Origin: Sporolactobacillus nakayamae | Lineage (GTDB): Bacteria; Bacillota; Bacilli; Bacillales; Sporolactobacillaceae | Assembly (NCBI RefSeq): GCF_900113325.1 | Contig: NZ_FOOY01000004.1 | Span: forward strand, 1 to 64,000 | DNA: 64,000 bases | Direction: 5' to 3' | Shown: positions 53,118 through 64,000 of the stretch, piece by piece | Layout of the letters: each line of letters opens with the position of its first letter | Position numbering within the stretch: position 1 is the stretch's first letter | Translations under genes and position numbers: made by a program | The notes under the pieces: model-generated | What the model was told of the DNA's origin: nothing | Seen by the model: the letters and a program-made list of their open reading frames with translations, nothing else | The model's database searches: none

Positions 53118-53629
53118 AGCGCTTGCACAGCAAGTTCGAGATTCTCCGCTGTATCTGCCTCTAGCTCATGCAGATGCACGCCATCTGTCAACGAAGATAA
53201 TAAAGATGCACCTGTTTTTTCGAGGTTCTTGACAAATTTTCGTACATCGGACTGGTTTCGGATCATCAATGATCGCGTGATTTCTCCGTATAATGGATGT
53301 TCAACAGTCACATTGAGAACGGTGACACCACAGTTGACAATTCGAGTTAATTCATCTGCTGTTTGACTGACTGTGTGATTGCATGCAACGATTCTGGTGA
53401 TTGTATGAGATTGAGCCTTCTTGAGCAGTAAATAGCCTTGAGATGTGGCGATAATGGGCTGCCCCTCAGCCTTAAGTAATGAAATGTCTTGAACAATGAT
53501 TTGTCTGCTAACCTGCATCTCTTCAGCAAGATCGTTTCCTTTGATTGGGTCTGCCGCTTCTTTCAGCTGACTCAGAATAGATTTTCTGCGACCATCCGCA
53601 GGCTGTCGTTTCTCTCTCATTTGCTTCAT
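53093..53629 (-). CDS. niaR: Transcriptional repressor NiaR (YrxA)
   Basis: NiaR represses NAD biosynthesis and niacin uptake genes when nicotinic acid is present. The N-terminal winged helix (SILSQLKEAADPIKGNDLAEEM, about 17-38, then VSRQIIVQDISLLKAEGQPI) is followed by the 3H domain, named for its three conserved histidines, here in the stretches ACNHTVSQ, VEHPLYGEITR and DGVHLHELE. The start is ATG at 53629, seven bases after GGAGTG. The nad genes that often adjoin it are not present. Confidence 0.92.
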   Translation of the reverse strand: MKQMREKRQPADGRRKSILSQLKEAADPIKGNDLAEEMQVSRQIIVQDISLLKAEGQPIIATSQGYLLLKKAQSHTITRIVACNHTVSQTADELTRIVNCGVTVLNVTVEHPLYGEITRSLMIRNQSDVRKFVKNLEKTGASLLSSLTDGVHLHELEADTAENLELAVQALKQAGYLL

Positions 53630-53850
53630 AGGTGAACACTCCATTATTTAATTTTCATTTTCAAAATGAATCAGGGTCTTCTTGAGCTTCTTTTTTTTAG
53701 TATAAAACAAAATTAAGCTCCTGTGCATCATTGGCTTTTTTACTCGATTAGGATCGAAACGCCGTTTCGTAAATTTCGGGAGGAAAGAGTGGCAAAAAGC
53801 CCATAACAGCCATATATATAAAATGACTTTCACAGGAGGGATGGAATACC

Positions 53851-55437
53851 GTGAAACTATATGTTGTCCAAAAAGGCGATACTTTGGAAGAAATTGCAAG
53901 CAAACATGGTATGACAATTGACGAATTTAGGAAGATGAATACAAATTTGACTGAAGAGACATTAAGTCAGGGGATGAAAGTGAAGGTGGCAATCGGTAAA
54001 CAACCGCTGAAACGAGCGATTCCGGTAAGCGATCGTTCGGAGGGGCATCACCCGGCACCGGCACAACCTGCGCCAATTCATCAGGCACCAACGCAACAAG
54101 CACCAGTTCAACAGGCACCGATTCAACAAGCGCCGGTTCAACAGGCGCCTGTGCCTGTGCAGCAACCGACTCCATCTGCTCCGGCACCTGTAACAGAGAA
54201 GCAGCCGAATACATCGGCGGGAACGCAACTTGCCGGTGAATCGACTGCTGAGTTTCCAAAGATTCTGTACCCGAAACAACCGGAAACAACAGGCTGGAAT
54301 CCTAATGAAATGGGAATGGGAATGGGAATGGACCCAAGTTCTTCGTTCCCGCAATCTCAGGGAAATGTGGGAACCCAGGTGAGTCCGGCAACGCAAGGAG
54401 GCGGCACAATGCCGTATTATCCACCCATGGGTAACATGGGTAACATGGGTAACATGGTAAGCCCGGCATGGCAGGGACCGAACATGGGCAACGTGGTAAG
54501 CCCGGCATGGCAGGGACCGAACATGGGCAATGTGATGAGCCCGGCGACCCAGGGACCGAACATGGGCAATGTGATGAGCCCGGCGACCCAGGGACCGAAT
54601 ATAGGCAATGTGGTGAGCCCGGCGACGCAGGGACCGAACATGGGCAATGTGATAAGCCCGGCGACGCAGGGACCGAACATGGGCAACATGGTAAGCCCGG
54701 CGACGCAGGGACCGAACATGGGCAACATGGTAAGCCCGGCGACGCAGGGACCGAAAATGGGCAATGTGATGAGCCCGGCGACGCAGGGACCGAACATGGG
54801 CAACATGGTAAGCCCGGCAACACAGGGACCGAATATGGGCAACATGGTAAGCCCGGCAACACAAGGGCAAGGAATAAAACCGTTTTATCCAAATCCAAAA
54901 TTTGGCGGTGCATCATCACAAAAGAAGCCAATGTACCCATTTCATCCGTCAGAACAAATGGGACAGATGAGCCCTTATTATCCGCAACTCCAGCCTTGGA
55001 ATGGAAAGCAGCCTCAATACCCGATAAGTCATGGAACCGTTCAACTCGATCAGCCGTTTAAAGGCAAATCAGCAGGAGGTAAAAGCCCGCTTCCTTGGTC
55101 AAATCCACAGGTAGCAGGAGCATCAACCAAACCCAAAGCCATTCAAAGTGCTCCATCGAAAGCGAATATCGGCAAGCTATCACCTGCAGGTTCGGAATCA
55201 ACTGGCGCCTATCCTTACCCATATATGCCGACGAAGGTGCAAACCGGGAAGCCATGTAATTGCGGGGGACCGGCTCCATTTCCATCGTATGGTCAAACGC
55301 CGGTTGCCGGATACTACGGAGGGAATCAACCACCGCGGCCGCAACCGATGCCCTATTGGGCGATGCCAAATGTCTCAGCTCCAATATATCAGCCACATGA
55401 AAACGCAGGACAGCAAAACAATAAAAAGAGTAAATAA
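53851..55437 (+). CDS. safA: Spore coat morphogenetic protein SafA
   Basis: SafA recruits inner-coat proteins and binds SpoVID. The N-terminal LysM domain (KLYVVQKGDTLEEIASKHGM, residues 2-48) is followed by a Pro/Gln/Ala linker with QQAPVQQAPI units, then ten tandem 13-residue repeats of the form GPNMGNVVSPATQ (about residues 209-338), then a Pro/Tyr-rich tail ending in KKSK. The 528 residues exceed the 387 of B. subtilis mainly because of the repeats. The start is GTG behind GGAGGGATGG. It is monocistronic. Confidence 0.9.
   Translation: MKLYVVQKGDTLEEIASKHGMTIDEFRKMNTNLTEETLSQGMKVKVAIGKQPLKRAIPVSDRSEGHHPAPAQPAPIHQAPTQQAPVQQAPIQQAPVQQAPVPVQQPTPSAPAPVTEKQPNTSAGTQLAGESTAEFPKILYPKQPETTGWNPNEMGMGMGMDPSSSFPQSQGNVGTQVSPATQGGGTMPYYPPMGNMGNMGNMVSPAWQGPNMGNVVSPAWQGPNMGNVMSPATQGPNMGNVMSPATQGPNIGNVVSPATQGPNMGNVISPATQGPNMGNMVSPATQGPNMGNMVSPATQGPKMGNVMSPATQGPNMGNMVSPATQGPNMGNMVSPATQGQGIKPFYPNPKFGGASSQKKPMYPFHPSEQMGQMSPYYPQLQPWNGKQPQYPISHGTVQLDQPFKGKSAGGKSPLPWSNPQVAGASTKPKAIQSAPSKANIGKLSPAGSESTGAYPYPYMPTKVQTGKPCNCGGPAPFPSYGQTPVAGYYGGNQPPRPQPMPYWAMPNVSAPIYQPHENAGQQNNKKSK
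54430..54867 (+). repeat. 39-bp tandem repeat array in safA
   Basis: Ten full units of 39 bp, preceded by a partial unit and three copies of ATGGGTAAC, encode the 13-residue SafA repeats. Neighbouring units differ at few sites, often the GTG/ATG/ATA codons, which points to recent expansion. Because 39 is a multiple of three, all frames stay open and false ORFs appear on both strands. Confidence 0.95.
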
Positions 55438-55574
55438 CGAAGCAAAGTTGCAAGCGAAGAGAGCCTAACTGCCTTTCCACCTTGTTTTCTATTTTTTGCT
55501 AATTTAACGGAAATAATTCTTAAGCGTAAAAATCGCCTCCTTCACACATGATAAGTGCGAAAGGGGGAGTAAAG

Positions 55575-56153
55575 TTGAAAAATGCAATTGTGAAATTTGG
55601 GACTGTGCTGACATTTAGTGCCCTCTTGGCAGGCTGTCAAGCGGACAATGCGGCATATAATCGTCCTAACGTGCCACGTGATGTGAACTATCGTACGGGA
55701 TACAACAATCCTAATTCAAACGCGATTCCACCGACTGCACCGGATTACACGAATTTAAATAATGGTGCCGGAAACAATCAGGTGAACCAGATGAGTTACG
55801 GTGATCAGAAACGATTGGCAAAACGAATCGCTGATCGAGCAAGTTCTGTTCAAGGTGTGGATGAAGCGCATGTTCTAGTAAGCGGAAATACCGTTGCAAT
55901 TGGTGCGGTTCCGGAAAAAGGTGAAACAAATCGAGCAAATTTACGAAAAAGAATTCGTCTCGAAGTTTTACCTATCGCCGGTGATCGTGAAGTATTAGTT
56001 TCTACAGATAATCGCTATGTGAAACGGATTACCGCGACAGAAACAAACTTTAATGCAGGCAAAGCAACACGAGAAGTTCGCTCGGACATTGTCGGGATCG
56101 TCAAAGATCTTTCTAATGCAGTTCAACGTCCGTTCGAAAACAACAGCCGATAA
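55575..56153 (+). CDS. YhcN/YlaJ family spore lipoprotein (CoxA-like)
   Basis: The product has a lipoprotein signal with lipobox LLAGC (Cys22), an Asn/Pro/Tyr-rich linker (NYRTGYNNPNSN), and the C-terminal YhcN/YlaJ domain (RIADRASSVQGVDEAHVLVSG, then AIGAVP). Proteins of this family sit in spore membranes and affect germination or cortex. Its place after safA matches coxA (yrbB) of B. subtilis. The start is TTG at 55575 behind AAGGGGGAG. Length 192. Confidence 0.85.
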   Translation: MKNAIVKFGTVLTFSALLAGCQADNAAYNRPNVPRDVNYRTGYNNPNSNAIPPTAPDYTNLNNGAGNNQVNQMSYGDQKRLAKRIADRASSVQGVDEAHVLVSGNTVAIGAVPEKGETNRANLRKRIRLEVLPIAGDREVLVSTDNRYVKRITATETNFNAGKATREVRSDIVGIVKDLSNAVQRPFENNSR

Positions 56154-56171
56154 AAGATTAATTTTTGTATC

Positions 56172-56208
56172 AAAAGAGCAGGGGCAAAAGCCTTTGCTCT
56201 TTTTTTCG
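56172..56208 (+). terminator. Terminator after the CoxA-like gene
   Basis: AAAAGAGCA with inner GGC pairs with GCC and TGCTCTTTT, followed by a T run. Confidence 0.85.
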
Positions 56209-56409
56209 GTATTAAAAATAGGTATAATAAGTACGGAATGAAATCTGCGGAGTACGTTAGAGTGAGTATTAAGAACATATACGATAAAGAAATGTCAGGC
56301 AAGTAGGCAGTGTATCTATGTTTGCCGGCTCTTTTTTGGCGCTTATGTTTATTAGAACAGATGCTTTAACTATTGATTGGGCCGCAATTCTCTTGGGAGG
56401 AGAAAAAAT

Positions 56410-57138
56410 ATGTCTGGACATTCAAAATGGAATAACATACAGCATAAAAAGAATGCGCTTGATGCCGTACGTGGGAAAATCTTTATGAGGTTATCAAAGG
56501 ATATCTTCCTTGAAGCGCGACATGGGGGCGGCGACCCAAGCATGAATGCCGGGTTAAGGCATGCCATTGAGAAAGCGAAAGCGGCTAATATGCCAAATGA
56601 CAATATTTCCCGGGCAATCAAAAAGGCGACCGGCAATTTAGACGGTGTCACTTATGAAGAAATAACCTATGAAGGATATGGTCCCGGCGGTGTTGCGGTT
56701 ATGGTCGATGTGCTGACGGATAATCGTAACCGTTCAGCATCCGAAATTCGTCATGCATTCTCGAAAAGCGGCGGCAATTTAGGTGAATCCGGGAGTGTCG
56801 GCTTCCTATTCGATAAGCAAGGGATCATTGAAATTGAGGCAAAAGACGGATTGGATGAGGACACGGTCATGATGGACGCTGTTGACGCGGGTGCTGAGGA
56901 TATGAGGACGGAAGAAGATCGCTTTATCATTGTGACGACTCCGGAATCCTTTGAAAATGTCCGAAAAGCGTTGGGTGAAGACAAGGGCTATGAAATTGAC
57001 CGTGCGGAAGTCGCAATGATCCCGACAACCAAAACAGCGCTGACCGGAACAGATTTGGAAAAAATGGAGACTCTGATCGAAGTTTTGGAAGATAATGACG
57101 ACGTTCAGGACATATACAGCAACCTTGACGAGGGATAA
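56410..57138 (+). CDS. yebC: YebC/PmpR family protein
   Basis: The 242-residue protein belongs to the YebC family, described as transcription factors and, more recently, as translation factors that relieve ribosome stalling. The start [16 protein letters not shown] is the family hallmark; [21 protein letters not shown] follows at about 34-54, and the acidic stretch MVPTTK-like [10 protein letters not shown] at about 202. The ATG is at 56410 behind GGGAGGAG. It precedes ruvAB, as in many bacteria; bofC is missing between them. Confidence 0.95.
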   Translation: MSGHSKWNNIQHKKNALDAVRGKIFMRLSKDIFLEARHGGGDPSMNAGLRHAIEKAKAANMPNDNISRAIKKATGNLDGVTYEEITYEGYGPGGVAVMVDVLTDNRNRSASEIRHAFSKSGGNLGESGSVGFLFDKQGIIEIEAKDGLDEDTVMMDAVDAGAEDMRTEEDRFIIVTTPESFENVRKALGEDKGYEIDRAEVAMIPTTKTALTGTDLEKMETLIEVLEDNDDVQDIYSNLDEG

Positions 57139-57144
57139 CTTTAA

Positions 57145-57336
57145 TTGAATCGATTTGATAAAAGATTGAAGAGACATTCGATGCGGATGTCCTTTTCTTT
57201 TTTGCGTTCTTTGAGCTTTGACCAATGGTTGGAGCAAATGATCGTGAAACTTAAAACGCTCGATAAACGTATCGAAACGCTCGATAAAAATATTAAAACG
57301 CTCGATAAACTTTTGAAATCGCTCGATAAAGCTTAA
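57145..57336 (+). CDS. Doubtful small ORF over a 21-bp repeat
   Basis: A 63-codon frame starts at TTG about nine bases after GAGGGAT. Its C-terminal half reads KTLDKRIETLDKNIKTLDKLLKSLDKA, a regular heptad-like pattern, but this comes from a 21-bp DNA repeat that I recall as an intergenic element in bacilli. The N-terminal part has no family. It could be a short coiled-coil peptide; I think a non-coding repeat is at least as likely. Confidence 0.3.
   Translation: MNRFDKRLKRHSMRMSFSFLRSLSFDQWLEQMIVKLKTLDKRIETLDKNIKTLDKLLKSLDKA
57254..57330 (+). repeat. Four 21-bp tandem CGCTCGATAAA repeats
   Basis: AAACGCTCGATAAA occurs at 57254, 57275, 57296 and 57316 (the last with one extra T), with period 21. 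The seven bases between copies vary. No palindromic structure is evident. Confidence 0.85.
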
Positions 57337-57472
57337 TTGCGAGTGAATTGGCTGTGAAAATCGTGCAGATGGTGCGCTGCTCCTTTACTTGGGACAAATA
57401 CCCACCATGTGATATGATAGACAAAGATAACAATTTTGTGACGTAGAGACGAACGTGTGAGGAGTTAATCTT

Positions 57473-58072
57473 GTGTTTGATTATATTAAAGGGATTCTGA
57501 CCTATCTCTCTGGAAGCGGTATTGTGATTGAGCGTGGAGGTCTAGGCTATCGGATTATTTGCCCAAACCCATTCAGCTATCAGCCGCTTCTGAATAAAGA
57601 AGCAAAGGTTTATCTCTACCAATATGTGCGCGAGGACGCGAACATTTTATATGGTTTTCAAACAAGAGAGGAGCGGGAATTGTTTGTCCGGCTGCTCTCT
57701 GTTTCAGGAATCGGACCAAAGAACGCGCTCGCCATTCTTGCCTCAGGCGATCCGGATGAAGTCATCCAAGCAATTGAAGCTGAGGATGAGAAGTTCCTGA
57801 CCCGTTTTCCTGGAATCGGACGTAAAACAGCAGGTCAAATTGTTTTGGATCTGAAAGGAAAACTTCAGGAATTCGCTGTAAGACCTGCTGCAAATCAAGC
57901 GAGTGAAGCGGAAAGCCTGCTAGATAATGCGCTTGCTGAAGCAACCGATGTCTTGCTCATGCTTGGTTACTCTGAGCGGGAAGTGCGTAAGGTTGTTCCA
58001 CTCTTGAGAAAACAAGATCTCAGCGCAGAAGATTATGTTAAAGAAGCTTTGAAACGATTATCCAAGCTATAA
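57473..58072 (+). CDS. ruvA: Holliday junction protein RuvA
   Basis: RuvA binds Holliday junctions and loads RuvB. The N-terminal OB fold (MFDYIKGILTYLSGSGIVIE) is followed by two helix-hairpin-helix motifs (VSGIGPKNALAIL, about 77, and FPGIGRKTAGQIVLDL, about 111) and the C-terminal domain that contacts RuvB. The start is GTG, eight bases after GTGAGGAG. Length 199 is typical. ruvB follows after 15 bases. Confidence 0.96.
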   Translation: MFDYIKGILTYLSGSGIVIERGGLGYRIICPNPFSYQPLLNKEAKVYLYQYVREDANILYGFQTREERELFVRLLSVSGIGPKNALAILASGDPDEVIQAIEAEDEKFLTRFPGIGRKTAGQIVLDLKGKLQEFAVRPAANQASEAESLLDNALAEATDVLLMLGYSEREVRKVVPLLRKQDLSAEDYVKEALKRLSKL

Positions 58073-58087
58073 AGGAGGGCGCCTGAA

Positions 58088-59095
58088 TTGGAAGATGATC
58101 ATTTGCTTTCAAGCGATCCGACACTCGAGGATCAAGGGCTGGACCAGTCCATTCGCCCTTCTGATTTAGACCATTATATCGGTCAAACAGAAATTAAACA
58201 GAATTTAAAAGTCTTTATTCGTGCGGCGAAAGCGCGACACGAACCGCTCGATCATGTCCTGCTCTACGGACCACCTGGACTGGGAAAAACGACCTTGTCT
58301 ATGATTATCGCTACGGAAATGGGAGCCGGTATCCGTACGACGTCCGGTCCGGCACTTGAACGTCCGGGCGATCTGGCGGCAGTGCTCTCATCTCTAGAGC
58401 CGGGCGATGTGTTGTTTATTGACGAAATTCACCGGCTGCCTCGGCACGTCGAGGAAATTCTATATCCGGCGATGGAAGACTTTTGCATGGATATTGTCAT
58501 TGGTAAGGACGAGACCGCTCATTCGGTGCGTATCAATCTACCGCCATTCACACTTGTAGGTGCGACAACGCGCGCGGGTTATCTATCGCCGCCGCTTCGC
58601 GATCGTTTCGGCGTCATCAGCCGTCTGCAGTTCTACAGTCCGGAAGAATTGTCTATGATTATAAAGCGGACAGCTTCTGTGCTGCAAACGCAGATTGAAG
58701 AAGACGCGTGCTTTGAAATCGCTCGTCGCTCTCGTGGAACGCCGCGTATCGCCAACCGTTTGCTGAAACGTATTCGTGATTTCGCTCAGGTGGAAAGCGA
58801 CGGAGTCATTGATCGGGAAACAGCACGGAATGGGCTGAGTCGTCTCCATGTTGATGAGGCGGGTCTGGATCGCGTCGATCACCAATTATTAATGGGGATC
58901 ATCAACCAGTTTCACGGCGGTCCGGTCGGATTGGACACCCTCGCCGCAGCGATTGGCGAGGAACGTCATACGATTGAAGATGTGCATGAACCTTACCTGT
59001 TGCAGATCGGCTATATTCAGCGCACGCCGCGTGGACGTATGGTCACCGATAGTGCATACAGCCATTTTCATCTTGAGCGAAAGGATCGGAACTGA
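58088..59095 (+). CDS. ruvB: Holliday junction helicase RuvB
   Basis: This AAA+ motor drives branch migration with RuvA. Motifs are [12 protein letters not shown] (about 21-32), Walker [15 protein letters not shown] (about 57-70), Walker [13 protein letters not shown] (about 108-119), [18 protein letters not shown] (about 157-174) and the winged helix [16 protein letters not shown] (about 309-324). The start is TTG behind AAAGGAGG. The stop overlaps the next start by one base. Confidence 0.97.
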   Translation: MEDDHLLSSDPTLEDQGLDQSIRPSDLDHYIGQTEIKQNLKVFIRAAKARHEPLDHVLLYGPPGLGKTTLSMIIATEMGAGIRTTSGPALERPGDLAAVLSSLEPGDVLFIDEIHRLPRHVEEILYPAMEDFCMDIVIGKDETAHSVRINLPPFTLVGATTRAGYLSPPLRDRFGVISRLQFYSPEELSMIIKRTASVLQTQIEEDACFEIARRSRGTPRIANRLLKRIRDFAQVESDGVIDRETARNGLSRLHVDEAGLDRVDHQLLMGIINQFHGGPVGLDTLAAAIGEERHTIEDVHEPYLLQIGYIQRTPRGRMVTDSAYSHFHLERKDRN

Positions 59096-59304
59096 TGGGC
59101 GATTTTGGCAAGCTGCTTATGATCGTTGGCGTAGTGCTCTTTCTTATCGGACTCTGTTGGCCGTTGATTGGGCGACTTCCCGGTGATTTTATTTTTAAAA
59201 AGGGAAACGTGACCTTCGTTTTTCCTATTGTCACATGCATTCTTATCAGCTTGGTCTTATCACTAATTATGTATTTAATAAATCATTACTTTCACAGGAT
59301 GTGA
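59095..59304 (+). CDS. DUF2905 small membrane protein
   Basis: The 69-residue protein has two membrane helices around the conserved GRLPGDFIFKKGNVTFVFPI, the hallmark of DUF2905. Its start overlaps the ruvB stop (TGATG), so it is translated with ruvB. The family is often found between ruvB and queA; its role is unknown. Confidence 0.9.
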   Translation: MGDFGKLLMIVGVVLFLIGLCWPLIGRLPGDFIFKKGNVTFVFPIVTCILISLVLSLIMYLINHYFHRM

Positions 59305-59406
59305 TGACTTCAACGTTGCCCACAGGACATATTTCCGCAGGATCCTTAGCAATCGAGGATCCCTTGCAATTAGTTGAAGTTCCATAAAACGAAAGAGAGT
59401 GCTCAA

Positions 59407-61595
<2,189 letters not shown>

Positions 61596-61616
61596 GTATA
61601 GAAGGGAAGAGTTTCA

Positions 61617-61919
61617 TTGAGTCTGATGCAGTTTTTACCATTGTTAGTGTTCGTGGCGATTTTCTATTTCCTGTTGATTCGCCCGCAACAAAAAAGAACA
61701 AAAGAAACAAGAGCAATGCAGTCCTCACTTTCTAGAGGCGACAAGGTGGTTACGGTCGGCGGTCTTCAAGGCACGATTGATTCGATTGACGATCAAACGG
61801 CGGTGCTTCGTTGCGGCGGAAACAAACTGACCTTTGAACGCAACGCGATTCGCGGCGTCCTAAAAAAGGCGAATGCGCCTGAACCTGAAGCAATTGAAGA
61901 AAAAAGCACTGAGAAATAA
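61617..61919 (+). CDS. yajC: Preprotein translocase subunit YajC
   Basis: YajC is a small single-pass membrane protein associated with the SecDF complex. It has an N-terminal helix (LMQFLPLLVFVAIFYFLLI) ending in the family motif RPQQKR (about 22-27), then VGGLQGTIDSIDD (about 46) and an acidic tail. The start is TTG behind GAAGGGAAG. Length 100. The secDF gene usually found nearby is not next to it here. Confidence 0.93.
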   Translation: MSLMQFLPLLVFVAIFYFLLIRPQQKRTKETRAMQSSLSRGDKVVTVGGLQGTIDSIDDQTAVLRCGGNKLTFERNAIRGVLKKANAPEPEAIEEKSTEK

Positions 61920-61927
61920 ATAGTTAA

Positions 61928-61960
61928 GAAAAAGCGGCCATCGATTTGGCCGCTTTTTCT
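61928..61960. terminator. Bidirectional terminator after yajC
   Basis: AAAAAGCGGCC and GGCCGCTTTTT form an 11-bp stem with a run of T on both sides. Confidence 0.9.
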
Positions 61961-61972
61961 ATCCATAAAGAT

Positions 61973-62350
61973 CTAATGCTTCAAAGAGAAAAGATTGACA
62001 CCGATGGCACCTCCCAGGGATGCCGAAGCGATGTTGGCGATGAAAAAGAGGTACTGGTTCAAACCTGGCGTTTGATCAAGACCGAGATACTGGAAAAAGA
62101 GACTGAACAGGCAGTAGGCGAGTCCGGTGATTGCTCCAATCAACAATCCTTTTTCTTTCTTTTTTGATCCGGCGATCATACCGCCAACAAAGAGCGCGAC
62201 AATTGAGATCACAATAGGAAGAACCGATCCATTACTTTCAGCAAAGGATGTGAAACGCAGCAATGATGCAAGAAGGAAAGCTGAAGCAAGAACAATAATG
62301 ATCGCGGCAATCATGCCGTATGTTATGGCGCTCAACCAGTTTCGATACAT
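61973..62350 (-). CDS. yrzE: TIGR04086 family membrane protein (YrzE-like)
   Basis: The 125-residue protein has four membrane helices with glycine-rich ALFVGGMIAGSKKKEKGLLIG in the middle, typical of TIGR04086 proteins. It matches yrzE, which lies after yajC in B. subtilis. The start is ATG at 62350, behind GGAGGTG. Its function is unknown. It is convergent with yajC and shares its terminator. Confidence 0.85.
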   Translation of the reverse strand: MYRNWLSAITYGMIAAIIIVLASAFLLASLLRFTSFAESNGSVLPIVISIVALFVGGMIAGSKKKEKGLLIGAITGLAYCLFSLFFQYLGLDQTPGLNQYLFFIANIASASLGGAIGVNLFSLKH

Positions 62351-62577
62351 TTTTATCACCTCCAAAATAAATAAATTTACAGGATAAAAAGGGCACGTTT
62401 ACCAAGCGATGATGTGAGCGTCCCGAGCAGGCGCTTGTTTTTATAGTCACCACAAGGTTCCTGATAGTCCATTTTATTCGGACAAGTCCGGTTTCATGAC
62501 ACATGTCCCATTCATGAAATCGCCCGCTTTGCTCATAATAAACGTACATGATCAAGAATTCAGGGAGGCAGATCGGA

Positions 62578-63096
62578 ATGGGAACATCGGTGATACGTGT
62601 GCTTTGTCTGACGGCGCTCGTGATTTTCGGCTTTAGGAATATGCTGTCAATGAAGCTCTCGGAGCAGTCCGGCATTGATCTATTGCTTGTTATTTCTGCT
62701 GCGGAATTGACCGCCGCCTCTGTGATCTACCCGGAAAAACCGCTGCTGCCCATACTCGCGCCGCTCTTAATTCTTATTTTAGTCTATCAGTCACGATTGT
62801 GGTTCTATCGCTTCACCGCAAATTGGTCCATTCATGAACATCTCATTCAATATCTAAAAAAGAAATCGGATAATCCAATTTATACCAATTATGAACCGCC
62901 CCGTGTCGGTCTCTCGCTTATCGAAAATGGCAAGGTGCGCTGTGATAATTTAAAACAGATTGGGAAAACGCAGCTCTGGCTCAGGCAGGAATTGAGAAAA
63001 TTCGGCTATCGGAACATTCGCCAAGTGAACTATTTGACGATGGATACTCTGGGCAATTTTTATATGGATTTGAATGAGTACATGCGCAAGGATTAA
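62578..63096 (+). CDS. Divergent DUF421-like membrane protein (position of yrbG)
   Basis: The 172-residue protein starts with two or three hydrophobic helices (TALVIFGFRNMLSM and on, then ILAPLLILILVYQSRLWFY) and ends in a soluble domain with LSLIENGKVRCDNLKQIG and LRQELRKFGYRNIRQVNYLTMD, which fits the C-terminal DUF421 domain. It occupies the place of yrbG between yrzE and spoVB. The first part is shorter than usual (yrbG about 218 residues). The start is ATG at 62578 behind GGGAGG. The stop overlaps that of spoVB by four bases. Confidence 0.7.
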   Translation: MGTSVIRVLCLTALVIFGFRNMLSMKLSEQSGIDLLLVISAAELTAASVIYPEKPLLPILAPLLILILVYQSRLWFYRFTANWSIHEHLIQYLKKKSDNPIYTNYEPPRVGLSLIENGKVRCDNLKQIGKTQLWLRQELRKFGYRNIRQVNYLTMDTLGNFYMDLNEYMRKD

Positions 63097-64000
63097 CTGA
63101 ACCATTTTCCAATAATAGGAAGCTGGCTGAGCTGTTCCTTTTGAAGCAAGCCAAGGAAAGACGCAAGTATTAAATAGAGCACGGTAACAATGGACAGCAG
63201 GATAAGTGTTCTGGGCAGGAGTGTCCAGCCTATAAATGCGCGCTGGATCAGCATACGTGCGACGAACGCAGAAAAAGCGATGAGCAGGAAAGTCCGAATG
63301 TAATCGCGTATAACAAGCGAAAATCCGATTGCTTTGAACATTACTGCCGCGTGCAGTGCTGTGACGAGAACAACATTTGTACAGATTGCCAGCGCTGTTC
63401 CTTTGATGCCGAATTCCGGCCTGCAAGTGAGAACAAAAAGCATAATTGTTTTTACAACTGCTCCGATCAGTGTGTTGTACATCGCTGCTTTTGCCAAATC
63501 AAGCGCCTGAAGTACGGCGTGCATCGGCGCCTGAAAATAAAAGATCATGAAAAACGGTGTCATGATATAAAGAAATTGTGCGGATTCCGGTGAGTCGTAG
63601 ATGATGTCCATCAACGGTCTGGCAAAGGAATAGGTGACGACAACTGAAAGGCCGCCGGTCAGCATGGCAATGCGCATCGCCTGATTCAAGCGATAATGAA
63701 TCAGATTGAACGATTTGCGTGCGTAAGCTTCGCTGACGGCAGGGACTAGTGAGACATGCAGCGCGTGCGTTATGAAGCTTGGAAGCAGCAATAGCGTCAT
63801 AGCGTAACCGGTTAGCTGCCCATAGAGCTGAGTTGAGGTGGAAATTGAATAGCCGGCGATTACGAGCGCGTGTGAGACAATCATCGGTTCAAAAAAATTG
63901 CCGAGCGAAGCGATCAGGCGGCTGCCCATGGTCGGCAACCCGATTCGCAGCAGATCGCGCAGCGTTTCGCGCGTACCTTTCAATGCTTTTCTCTTAGGGA
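63093..64000 (-). CDS. spoVB: SpoVB-like polysaccharide flippase, C-terminal part (cut by window edge)
   Basis: This is the C-terminal ~302 residues of a MATE/MOP-superfamily flippase; the frame stays open to the right edge, so the start is outside. SpoVB is needed for spore cortex synthesis and is thought to move lipid-linked precursors. About eight membrane helices remain, with the family-like GLPTMGSRLIASLGNFFEPMIV and SFARPLMDIIYDS. Position next to yrzE and the DUF421 gene agrees with spoVB. A related flippase is possible but less likely. Confidence 0.85.
   Translation of the reverse strand, partial: PKRKALKGTRETLRDLLRIGLPTMGSRLIASLGNFFEPMIVSHALVIAGYSISTSTQLYGQLTGYAMTLLLLPSFITHALHVSLVPAVSEAYARKSFNLIHYRLNQAMRIAMLTGGLSVVVTYSFARPLMDIIYDSPESAQFLYIMTPFFMIFYFQAPMHAVLQALDLAKAAMYNTLIGAVVKTIMLFVLTCRPEFGIKGTALAICTNVVLVTALHAAVMFKAIGFSLVIRDYIRTFLLIAFSAFVARMLIQRAFIGWTLLPRTLILLSIVTVLYLILASFLGLLQKEQLSQLPIIGKWFS

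Noticed and set aside
53962-54870. 302-residue minus-strand frame rich in Arg and His
   Set aside because: It runs opposite to safA and exists only because the 39-bp repeat leaves all frames open; composition is unlike a natural protein.
54468-55061. 197-residue plus-strand frame (AGTEHGQ repeats)
   Set aside because: Shadow of the safA repeat array in another frame.

Overview
The window is a chromosomal segment of a low-GC, Gram-positive, endospore-forming bacterium of the order Bacillales. From about 17 kb to the right edge it follows the gene order known from Bacillus subtilis: ysoA-tig-clpX-lonB-ysxC-hemA-hemL, then spoVID-ysxE-valS-folC-spoIIB-radC-mreBCD-minCD-spoIVFA-spoIVFB, then rplU-prp-rpmA-spo0B-obg, then niaR-safA-coxA-like-yebC-ruvAB-queA-tgt-yajC and spoVB. 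Several genes expected in that order are missing: lonA, hemXCDB, maf, comC, pheA/pheB and bofC. The reduced hem cluster and the fermentative-looking genes to the left make a Sporolactobacillaceae-like spore-forming lactic acid bacterium my best guess, but that is inference; no rRNA or other marker is present.

Layout. 1-17 kb is an accessory-like mix: an IS4-type transposase, small unknown genes, a radical SAM peptide-maturation pair (SCIFF precursor plus maturase), a zinc alcohol dehydrogenase, a YczE-like membrane protein, a ketopantoate-reductase-like gene with a PTS IIC-like permease, class III fructose-bisphosphatase, a DUF1461 membrane protein, an iron alcohol dehydrogenase, a YjcZ-type micropeptide, an SRAP protein and an M29 aminopeptidase. 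17-28 kb holds protein quality control (tig, clpX, lonB), the ysxC GTPase gene and two tetrapyrrole genes. 28-43 kb holds spore coat assembly genes, T-box-controlled valS, folC, a diguanylate cyclase, spoIIB and radC. 42-53 kb is the cell-shape, division-site and sporulation block with the L21/L27 operon. 53-64 kb carries niaR, spore coat and cortex proteins, recombination and queuosine genes, and the end of spoVB on the minus strand.

Two long non-coding mosaics (about 21.54-22.45 kb and 35.96-36.98 kb) and a degenerate third one between mreB and mreC share modules in permuted order. They contain hairpins with different arms but a fixed loop, TCCT on one strand and AGGA on the other, in the heptamer CAGGA(T/C)G. 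That heptamer resembles the repeat of CsrB-type RNAs. I regard this as the strongest candidate for an undescribed element. The second is the SCIFF peptide, which lacks one family cysteine and the threonine that, as I recall, accepts the thioether cross-link in the studied homologues. A nested structured leader before clpX is a third point of interest.
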